This document shows positions 55,870-64,000 of a DNA stretch of 64,000 nt, piece after piece. Each line of letters opens with the position of its first letter. Positions within the stretch are counted from its first letter, which is position 1. Below the pieces are notes generated by a model. It was not told the origin of the DNA. It saw only the letters and a list, made by a program, of their open reading frames with translations, and did not search any database. The DNA is from Perkinsus chesapeaki (lineage: Eukaryota > Perkinsozoa > Perkinsida > Perkinsidae): positions 1-64,000 of the forward strand of contig JAAPAO010000067.1 in the NCBI GenBank assembly GCA_013115145.1, in the 5' to 3' direction. A program made the position numbers and the translations under genes.

Positions 55870-56724
55870 ATGAGAAAGATGACTGAGACAAATCCTGCAG
55901 CACTGGGGGAAATGATACCATGTTCATGTGTTACTGTTTTCAGTTATATCCGCGGCGGTACTCCTGGTAAGGCTCCCCTCGTGCTTCTACATGGCTGGAT
56001 GGGCAGCGCGAAGTCCTTCTCCGATTGGCTTGGGTGTGACGAACTTGCTGCCAAGTACGACATCATTGCCATTAGTCTACCTGGTCACGGTGACTCGTTG
56101 CCTCTTGAGAGCAGCACTTTGTTCGATTACGGTATGTCGGCCACGATCCCCAACCTCCGTGGTTTGGTCAAGGAGTTGTTCCACAATAAGCCGGTCACGT
56201 TATGTGGGTACTCGCTTGGCGGGCGAGTAGCTCTTGAATGGGCGCGTCGTGCTCCAGCGGATATCACTCGTTTGGTCATTCTTGCCGCCAGCACCTTCGT
56301 TGGTGGCCCTGCGGTGCGCGAGAAGCGCTGGTGGACTGACTGCGCCTGGGCTGACAAACTTGAGTCTCGCAATCTGGACCTTGGTCTGTTCCTCACCAAA
56401 TGGTATGGCTCAGGCTCGGTGTTTGCAGACCTGCCGACCCGGAGGCCTGAGGAGTTCTTCGGCCAATGGTTGCCATCACGTGTCGGTGAAGCTGCTAATC
56501 CCTTAGGATGGGCGAAGTCAATGTTGGCCATGAGCCAGGCGTGGGGTGTCGACTGCACTGATGTCCCTGTTGATAGATTTGTCGCTGGTGCGTTGGACGC
56601 CAAATACTCTCGTATGAAGATATCTCTGGCAAGCGATAAAGATAGGATAATCATTCCAGATGTGGGCCACAGTCTTCTTTGGGAAGTTGACTGTGAGACC
56701 CTCATTCACGCTGCAATGCTGTAG
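55870..56724 (+). CDS. menH: MenH (SHCHC synthase) alpha/beta hydrolase, adjacent to or fused with MenF-MenD
   Basis: MenH eliminates pyruvate from SEPHCHC to give SHCHC, the step after MenD. The frame shows LVLLHGWMGSAKSFSDW, ISLPGHGDSLPLE, the nucleophile elbow TLCGYSLGGRVALEWA, the family block REKRWWTDCAWADKLE with FLTKWYGSGSVFADL, an acidic residue in VAGALDAKYS and the His in IPDVGHSLLWE, so the Ser-Asp-His triad is complete. Length is 284 residues from the ATG at 55870. The upstream MenD exon ends near 55655 at HPRVKL plus two bases. An acceptor just after the ATG (ATGAG, with AAAGATGAC following) would join it in frame as VKL-R-KMTETNP, making a three-domain protein. A separate mRNA starting at 55870 is the alternative. 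There is no space for a MenC domain in between. Confidence 0.9.
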   Translation: MRKMTETNPAALGEMIPCSCVTVFSYIRGGTPGKAPLVLLHGWMGSAKSFSDWLGCDELAAKYDIIAISLPGHGDSLPLESSTLFDYGMSATIPNLRGLVKELFHNKPVTLCGYSLGGRVALEWARRAPADITRLVILAASTFVGGPAVREKRWWTDCAWADKLESRNLDLGLFLTKWYGSGSVFADLPTRRPEEFFGQWLPSRVGEAANPLGWAKSMLAMSQAWGVDCTDVPVDRFVAGALDAKYSRMKISLASDKDRIIIPDVGHSLLWEVDCETLIHAAML

Positions 56725-57963
56725 ACTTGTAGTAACTACTTCTTTACTCCTATCGAGTCATTAGCGCCTCATGCTGCGCTTAGTGTTTCTAAACGCCTAT
56801 TGCTTGAGCGATCTTATGTTGTGTTTTAGAGTAATCTTGAACGTCAGCTAATGCTGTCTCTATGAAAAAAGCGACCTTAATTATTGCAGACACAGTCTCC
56901 TCGTTAGCTTCATACTGTAAACAGACCTACACTGATATCGCAGCCTTGATAATGAGATACAAATTTCTACACCTGTTCATCTGCTATAGGAGGACCCTAG
57001 GACTCTACAACACACGCCAACTTGGTCCCTTCCGCGACATCCTTGACACTGAAAATGTCCATCGTGAACATTTGCAAGCAAAAGAACGAGATAGCAGCAT
57101 TCGGGCGTTTCTCCAATCCAGCCTCAAATGGTGTTGTTGTTGTCCCTTACTTCGTGGGCGAAGCTTGAGTGGCGCTCAGTGTGTGCATCCAGGAAGCCAC
57201 AATGGTGAAGGTGTTCGGGCCTCTAGGAGCAGTGTGCGCCACTTACTCGATGTTTGACGCTTTTTTGGGGCTTCTGACAAGAAACACTAGGAAGAACGTG
57301 CACCTAGAGGCCGCGCCAGCGCCCTTCAAGAAAAAATTAAAATTCTTCCCATACTGTTTGTTCACAAATTGTTCCTGTAAATATTCCCAGGAACAGGAAA
57401 CAATAACCAATTATTCCCGGAGATGTACAACCCTGTAAATTGCGAGCTCTCCTCTCCTCCGAGGAATGTTCTTCCTTCACCAGCTCAGGTCACGGTGAGG
57501 CGGCGCACAGCAGCATACACCCGCTCCCTAATGGTTATTTCATAAACTAGAGAAGATAAGCAGCCATACTCGAAATTATTGTCTGCTATTTTCAGAAAAT
57601 AACAGAAAATAATTTGGATTTCCCGTGAATCGCCTCGCATCCGTACTTTGGGTAGACTCCAACACGGGCATGTTTGTTGATACAGTATTATAAATTAAGT
57701 AGTAGTGTAATGGGTAAAACCTCGGAGTTAACTACGTCTCCGTCTCTCATCGATCAATCGATGTAGCTAATGAGGCGCTACTATAACAAAGATGAATGAT
57801 GCGCTGAAGCATCTACATTCTTAATATCATCAGGATCATCATATAAACTTGAAACTCATATAAGGCTGCGTTATCTTCATGAAGGAGAATTATTCTGATA
57901 GAGCGGTGTTCCTGTACAACGGGTCTCTACCGACAACACTAAAAAGTTGGATACACACATTCA
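56725..57963. other. Intergenic region
   Basis: No gene is supported. A frame at 57169-57438 is open but has intron-like composition. A palindromic CATCGATCAATCGATG lies near 57749. Confidence 0.5.
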
Positions 57964-58422
57964 TCATCTTGCGCATACGATAGCTGGATAGAGGTGGTTA
58001 GCCGGTAGAGCGATAACGTTACCGGGATCACCAAGGTCTAGCACAAGTCGTGCTGGCCCATCAAGCCATGCAGCCTGTCGCAAAGCTGTGCGCCCCAGGT
58101 TAAGTCCGGCAATATGTTGATCATTGAATTCATTGATGAGCTCTAGGCGGTCTTGATCATGCCAATCAAAGGTAATAGTATCATCGTTCATGTCGTACCC
58201 GAGACGTATGTGGAAGGCAAATTCTTCAGTATCGATCAAGAACAGAACTTGTGGTGGGACACGGCCTGGCTGAAACGGTAGAAAGGCAACGTTGATACTG
58301 GCCACAAAATTACCGTTAGGAGAGTAGCGCAACATGAAGGACACCCCGTTCAGCTGGGCATCACCGCAGGCGACTAGGGCCATCAGAAACCAGCCGTGAA
58401 TCAGCATCATAGTCAGCTTCAA
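57964..58422 (-). CDS. Small secreted protein
   Basis: Single-exon frame of 152 residues with a clean signal peptide (MKLTMMLIHGWFLMALVACGDA, cleavage about residue 22) and no further membrane segment. No domain was recognised. It shares with the two family B proteins nearby a short post-signal beta-strand pattern (hydrophobic strand, then N..F.ASINVAFLPF) and overall size, so it may be a distant relative. It has few Cys. Divergent from the gene at 59593. Confidence 0.7.
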   Translation of the reverse strand: MKLTMMLIHGWFLMALVACGDAQLNGVSFMLRYSPNGNFVASINVAFLPFQPGRVPPQVLFLIDTEEFAFHIRLGYDMNDDTITFDWHDQDRLELINEFNDQHIAGLNLGRTALRQAAWLDGPARLVLDLGDPGNVIALPANHLYPAIVCAR

Positions 58423-59592
58423 CAGTTTTTGAAGGCGACTTTAGCAATCGTTTTAGCCAGGTAACTTGCTGGGCGCACGTACTGCCGCTGTAACAGCGGC
58501 TCGGCTGAAAGTTCCATGCTCCGGAGCCGAGCATTTGACATATTATCGACTTCGTTCATTCACTATGATTGGTCGCAGATTGCCTTCAAGTGACACACTA
58601 AGAGGTTTCGGTCGCTCTGCTCCTGAGAGGACGGAGAGCGGACCTAGACATGCCAAGCTTTATATAGCTGATATTGTGAGCTGGGGCGTATGTGCAACTC
58701 GGCTTCATCTCTCTCACTCAATATAAAGGGATAAGGCTGGGCACAAGACAATCACACCTGCAGTAGGTGACCTGGTCGGTGACCTACTCGACTGAACTCA
58801 GAGAAAGCCTCAAAGAGTAGAACCACTTAAGCGGAAAATCTTCCTGCGGTTGTTCCCTTAACCAAGCCGCTTGTTAGAAACACTCGCCTTGGATAAAGGA
58901 GCTCCCGCAGAAACACGGTGCTTCTCCCGGAGCGACACGGTGGGTAGCCTACCCAGGATAGGCGCTTTCCAGCACTGGCAAGTCTGAAAAAAGCGCCGAA
59001 GTGCCAGCGAAAAAGCGGATCTTCCGCGACACGGACACGTGAAGGGTTGAAAAGCAGAACAATTCTGCGTCTCAAGCTCAGTGGAGGCTCCAGAACAAGG
59101 CGTGGAGCGCGGCGTACAAGCCGACCGACTCTCTCGCTGCATTAGGTGCGAAAGGCGTAAGGTGTGAAATAGGCCGCCTCACACCTTAAGGCACCTTCCG
59201 CCTTGCACCGTTCGTAAGGAGCAAGGTGACAGACTCTTCCTGCAGTGCAGGCTGCACTTCGCTCATTTACTCTACGCACAACAAGTGGAGCTCCGCAAAT
59301 ACCGGAATCGAATGCGACTGACTATAGCCGATATACTCGGAGTGCGTCTCCCCATGAGACCCTCATATTGTATAGCAGTCGCACAGCTCAAGACAACGTG
59401 GCAAGAGTAGGTCACTTTTCATCGCGGAAGCATTTTCGCCTCGCCGGTGGAGTTTCGCATGCATACTTTTAAAGCTATGAGGAAGTTGCACGTACATCGG
59501 GGCTCTCGATGACCGGGCACACTTGGGTATCCGTCACTTTAACCTCAGGATCCCTGAACCAGTTCCACACTGATTGTTCATCACTCTCCCGT
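58423..59592. other. Intergenic region
   Basis: Bidirectional upstream region between divergent secreted-protein genes. It contains an inverted repeat with AAGGTGTGA and TCACACCTT near 59158-59190. No gene is supported. Confidence 0.5.
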
Positions 59593-60147
59593 ATGACGAA
59601 CATCGCTCTGCTCGCTCTCCTTGTTGGTGTGCTACCTGAATGTTATGCTGAGGACATCCTGCGTGGATACGTACTCCGAGTTGCGGATGGGGAATGGCAG
59701 ATTATGGTGGCATTTGAACCATATAGCGATAGGGTATACATTTCGGCTAATTCTCCTCAACACTCAATCAATGCTTTTTTGCCCTACGAGGTTGATTTGG
59801 ACGAGGGTGTGCCGATAGAGGTCCATCTGCTATGGGACCATCCCAGCGCGTCTACAACAAGGGCCAGCTTCTTGAGGTCTATTGGGGACGCTGGAATCAA
59901 TGATCCTGAGATCACCGCAGATGACCGAATCGATACCATATATGTGTCACGAGATGATTTTGGAAATAATGTCGTCAATATATTAGCGCTGGCCCCGCGA
60001 CTGAGCCGCTTACCTGTAGTTGTGTCAACAACCACCGACCCATTACACACCTTCAGCATGGCTATAATTGCTTTGTTCTGTGCTATACACAACAGTTATC
60101 AACCACACAGAAGTCTGATCGACGAGAGCTTGCTAACTGATGCTTAG
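59593..60147 (+). CDS. Secreted protein, family B, copy 1
   Basis: Single-exon frame of 184 residues. The start at 59593 opens with a signal peptide (MTNIALLALLVGVLPECYA). A longer in-frame start at 59509 is rejected because the paralogue has no matching extension. The mature part shows RGYVLRVADGEWQIMVAFEP, a Pro/His-rich HLLWDHPSAS stretch and a hydrophobic block near the C-terminus (SMAIIALFCAIHNSYQPHR) that recurs in copy 2 as VVVALFCSIQSRYRPGR. No known domain. The conserved C-terminal hydrophobic block could be a packing helix or membrane-binding segment. Confidence 0.8.
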   Translation: MTNIALLALLVGVLPECYAEDILRGYVLRVADGEWQIMVAFEPYSDRVYISANSPQHSINAFLPYEVDLDEGVPIEVHLLWDHPSASTTRASFLRSIGDAGINDPEITADDRIDTIYVSRDDFGNNVVNILALAPRLSRLPVVVSTTTDPLHTFSMAIIALFCAIHNSYQPHRSLIDESLLTDA

Positions 60148-61462
60148 TATTGACTCTTTCTGTGGTATTCTTAGAAAAGTATCCTATGCCGTTTAGTTAT
60201 GCTGTTCTTGAAAGTTTCAAGTTGAAACGGTCTATCGGTATGATGATGTTGCTCCTCCAACGATCCGATGACATCCCTCATGCTTCACGGGTGTGTATTC
60301 CTGTAATCTGAGTACAGTACTCGTTTCACTAATCCAGGATATCATTATCATCACCCGCCTCATCCGCTATCATAAACAATGGGCAATAATTGGTCGCCCG
60401 TTCAACACAACAATCTTTTATAAGAAAGAACTTTCACTGGCCGGGAGCTGTGTTGAGTCAATCAAGATGAAGTGAACTAATTATTGATTCTTCGGGGTAA
60501 GCCGACTTTGGCGAGGTAGACGAAACCACCACCGCCGGCACATCATGGGTCTATTAAGTTAACCCACTCGATACAGGGTTCCGTGTATTGTTGCTGGGGG
60601 GTTCCAAGTTGCTCACTTCGAGGGTCGTCTCCAAACGTGTGCTGCAACTGAACATCACCCTATCTATCGCACCGTGTTGGGTGCACACAGTAAGTGTCGA
60701 CAACGCTACCGTACCCCAGTCTGCCGTCATCTACTTTAATGGGTCAAAGGATGGTCACTGACCATTGGTCAGCTGCTGAACGCAGCGGGCACTGACCCAT
60801 TGCCGAGCCAGAGGTGGCGGACATGCTGCGCAGTTGACTGTCTCATTGTATTGTAGTCTTGTGGTATTCTTCCCAGTGAGGCTCTATGGAGGTCTATTAT
60901 AGCTACAACAGGAGTTCACCTCTCCAGCTTAATCAAGGCTACGAGCTTGAATTGAAATGACCTCCCTCTGAACTAACGCTACTCAGGGATGAAACTCGGA
61001 CTCGAAACCCGAATAACTACTTATCCATCTTATGATACCTTATATGAACCAAGTTCTTATTAAAGGCACCTTGAGCATCGAGATATGTGGCTGAGATCCG
61101 CCTGGTGATTCCTTCGCCAAAAAATTAGTATGCTTGCACCAGCATGTGTGATGGACAATTGAGGTAACCACTGAACACACGATGTGTTGGTCTTATGGGT
61201 GTAGACTGTACTAGGCGTATAGCCCAATAACCAAGTTAAGTAAAAGACAACTACAACGGGACAAATTAGTTAACAATTCTGAGACTATCAGGGAATAGCG
61301 TCTGCGCATGATGCAAGAACGCTCGTCATAACGATCGATCAGGTTCAAGGTTCAAGGCTGGTATCAACAAGTGTTTATCCTACAAACGACAACGAGACCA
61401 TCATAACATATACACTGGCAGACGCGAAGCATAGAATAAGTAGAGATACTTGAGAATAGTCA
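60148..61462. other. Intergenic region
   Basis: Convergent 3' flanks of two family B genes. No gene is seen. A short inverted repeat with repeated GGTCA/TGACC words lies near 60745-60800. Confidence 0.5.
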
Positions 61463-62008
61463 TCAAGTTGATAGGCTCCTGCCGAAAGGATTCCTCCCCG
61501 GCCGATAACGGCTCTGTATCGAACAGAACAGAGCGACCACAACCAGATTCAAGCTTCTTCTGAAATCGGTACTTGTTGGCACAAGGTTAAGGCGAGACAA
61601 ACCCGGTCCTAACTCGAATATGTTGAGGACATCGTCCTCGGTGTCGTTTTCAGCCAAAAAAATAGTAGTAAAAGGGTTATCCCCGCTGAGATCAGCATGA
61701 AGTAATCCAGCATTCCTCATAGAAGAGACGAAGTCGGTGTAGGTTGACCCAGATGCACCAGGACTGCCCCACAGCAGATGGACAGGTATGGACACAGCAT
61801 CAGGGTCTCCAAGCTCATAGGGTACAAAAGCGTCGAGCCATTGGTCAGGGGAAGCAGCTTGGATGTATAACAGATCCCTGTCTGACTCAAATGTAACCAC
61901 AATCTGCCAATGCCCATTCGCAATAGAGAAAACATGCCCACGTGGAAACTCTTGACCGTAAGACATGGATAGCGCAGCCAAGAGTGAGCCAAAGAAGATG
62001 CTCTTCAT
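61463..62008 (-). CDS. Secreted protein, family B, copy 2
   Basis: Single-exon frame of 181 residues with a signal peptide (MKSIFFGSLLAALSMSYG). It aligns over its length with the gene at 59593: RGHVFSIANGHWQIVVTFES, DAFVPYEL, VHLLWGSPGAS, TIFLAENDTEDDVLNIF and a C-terminal LVVVALFCSIQSRYRPGR block. Identity by eye is moderate, so the duplication is old compared with the family A pair. The pair is arranged tail to tail. No domain was recognised. Confidence 0.82.
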   Translation of the reverse strand: MKSIFFGSLLAALSMSYGQEFPRGHVFSIANGHWQIVVTFESDRDLLYIQAASPDQWLDAFVPYELGDPDAVSIPVHLLWGSPGASGSTYTDFVSSMRNAGLLHADLSGDNPFTTIFLAENDTEDDVLNIFELGPGLSRLNLVPTSTDFRRSLNLVVVALFCSIQSRYRPGRNPFGRSLST

Positions 62009-64000
62009 GTTGAAGAGTATGAGTTAGCCTCAACGTAGCTGTGGATTGTAGCCTGTAGTTTTATTCGCATGTCTGATAGGCTATTCGCTAGACTCATCCC
62101 TACGGATTGACTCGATCGGCTAGCATGTGGTTTCCGGCTTCAGTAGTTTCCTGCTGCATCTGGCGATCGTGACGCATCTTGCGCGAAGAAGCCAATTGAT
62201 TCGTGGCTCTTGGCTCTATGATATGGCACTGTTATGAAAGCTCTGTTGAGCAGCGCTGCTTATCAAGCTTCCACGGAGCTAACGCATCAACGACGCGCGA
62301 TTATCATTAGACGGTGTCACTCTTATTCGACTAACACTCGGTGTATCCTATTATCTAACTGCCCCTCCTCGAGGCCCCTCGAATTGATTCTAAGGTTACT
62401 ATTACTGACCCTAGATAAGCCCCTCCGTAGAAGTCCGCCTTGAAATAGGCTCGAAACACCGCCATTCGTGGTAGTCTGAAGCTATGGTAGCTGGGAAGCA
62501 TCAACTTGATCAATTGAGTGATTGCTCGTCATGCATATCTTCCGGATAGTGGCACCAGGAGTCGGTCGTGGTGTTCAATCGATCATCTTCCACCAGTCTC
62601 ACTGAATGTCCAGACCACGAGGCTCCGCCACCGCGAGGCACTTCGCGGACCGCGACACAAGCTAAATTAGGTTGGCTAATAGTTGGGGGAGCGAGGCACT
62701 CGGGAAGATGCCAGCCACTGTGACCGCGGAAACGAGTCGCGCTAGCCAATACGACTGAGCCACATACAAGATAAACTATGCATCTGTGGAACTCCGTAGG
62801 CTACCCAGGACCTGCCCAAACCCTCTGGCGGACCAATGAATTCCCCTAACAGACTTCCAGTATCGTAACAGCCCGTATGTACGCTCGCCCTCGTGGGAAA
62901 CTCCTAGTGAGACGCATCACCATTCTACCACTCCACGGATCATCACAACTGCCGACAGCCATACCCGATGAGAATATAGTAAACATCTTAGCTACTTCGC
63001 TCGAATTCGCGATCATGCTGGGGAGTCATCATAACGCTTCCACAACACTCATCGGACTTATCAGGTATGAATGCTGCACTATTCGATTCTTGGTAGGATG
63101 CTTGCAGTACTATTTTGCTGAGAAATATACTCACGACGTCTTCGTTGTTATACCCGAGATAGTCTTAGAGTTATTTCATCTTCACGTTGGCCCGCAGAGT
63201 ACACACGCGCTACAAACTTGGCTGTGTTGGCTTGGCTGTTCTGTCCCACACACAAGTTATCGGACGAGAGCCAAAAGGCTCTTCTAAAAGAGCCACTCGA
63301 CTTGATGGTTGTTTCCAGTGCTACCTAAGATATTCCTGCTCGCCTATATCCTATAGTAGCACGGCTTGTCAATGAATTATAGGCGATAACACTGCCAGCG
63401 ATGATGTGCACGATAATGGAATGGTGGACTGAGTGCCATTCAGTGGTGGAGCTGGAGTCTTAAAGTTGAAGCTCTCTTCAAGTGACAGGCAAGTGAACTG
63501 TATTGAGTAAATTAGTAGAAATAGAAGCAATGACAATGGGATATGCCTACTGGAAGTATGCTGAACCCAATAAGTGAGATTCTATAAATGACATGATGCG
63601 AGATTCAAGTTTGATTTGGGTGTGTAGTACACAACGTGTGTCCGCGTGACCTGGGTACGAAAACTAACAACACCATATGAAGTATGAATGAAAAGTATTC
63701 ATGCAGAATGACTGTCAGAAACAGAGTAGTGTTGTTCTTCATTCTATCCGCTACCGTAGATGACCATATTATGTACTTCGCCTCATCACGGAAGCAGGGG
63801 GCAACTTGGTATGGAGAGTGGTTATCTAAGAGACGGTCATTGATTAGAGGGGTATCTTGCTACCAGCTCTATATGCGCCGGTGCTTTAGCAGTCTGTTTC
63901 CTCCAAGTGTCTCGATCAAATACAGCAAAGCTTGCTCTTGGTTTCTTCGCTTCCGACGTCGAGCTTTCCCCTACAAAAATGTCAGCGGTGCATTATTTCA
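62009..64000. other. Region without recognised genes
   Basis: Nothing convincing in 2 kb. A frame at 62877-63287 has no start context or domain. A coding exon running past the window end cannot be excluded. Confidence 0.45.

Noticed and set aside
1-64000. CRISPR arrays, bacterial operons, rRNA genes or integrated viruses
   Set aside because: No regularly spaced repeats with unique spacers, no Shine-Dalgarno-led operons, and no rRNA or viral hallmark motifs were seen. Gene structure is eukaryotic throughout.

Overview
The window looks like nuclear DNA of an intron-dense protist. The mix of genes fits an alveolate, most likely Perkinsus or a relative: compact multi-exon housekeeping genes with many 37-55 nt introns, lineage-specific small secreted protein families in tandem, a pepsin-fold secreted protein, and a DYRK-type kinase. 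The assignment rests on gene style and family content read by eye, not on a database search. There is one 98-base assembly gap (11677-11774), inside an intronic tandem repeat.

Layout. 1-1.7 kb: gene-poor, with a 14-bp tandem repeat. 1.7-2.3 kb: a hypothetical ORF. 2.78-5.69 kb (minus): two tandem family-6-like uracil/hypoxanthine-DNA glycosylase genes. 5.82-6.42 kb (minus): NOP10, the small H/ACA snoRNP subunit, in three exons. 6.55-8.37 kb (minus): a membrane-anchored ABHD1/3-type alpha/beta hydrolase. 8.5-10.35 kb (plus): a helical-repeat protein of the FASTK/OPR style. 10.4-13.65 kb (plus): a DYRK-like kinase with a very acidic N-terminus. 14.35-21.4 kb (plus): a bromodomain protein with four recognisable bromodomains (one or two genes). 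23.2 and 27.5 kb (plus): two close paralogues of a secreted protein, flanking an S-adenosylmethionine methyltransferase. 29.5-31.3 kb (minus): glucosidase II beta subunit (ER glycoprotein quality control). 32.7-35.75 kb (minus): an unidentified coiled-coil gene. 35.94-40.7 kb (minus): a long-chain acyl-CoA synthetase. 42.5-44.8 kb (minus): an intronless double pepsin-fold secreted protein. 48.9-56.7 kb (plus): the menaquinone/phylloquinone-type locus. 58-62 kb: three small secreted proteins. The remainder is non-coding and rich in short perfect palindromes.

The most notable locus is 48.9-56.7 kb. Reading exons by splice phase gives an isochorismate synthase (MenF) domain spliced in frame, through a linker of about 15 residues, to a complete SEPHCHC synthase (MenD). 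A MenH alpha/beta hydrolase follows about 215 nt later on the same strand. This is the order of the plant PHYLLO fusion (MenF-MenD-MenC-MenH), but there is no room for MenC. MenF makes isochorismate from chorismate, MenD condenses it with 2-oxoglutarate, and MenH eliminates pyruvate, so the locus carries consecutive steps of naphthoquinone synthesis. One in-frame TAA and a few unresolved junctions leave open whether the gene is fully intact.

A second notable theme is that short introns of unrelated genes (the MenF-MenD gene on plus and the acyl-CoA synthetase on minus) share sequence cores, as expected of introner-like or otherwise mobile introns.
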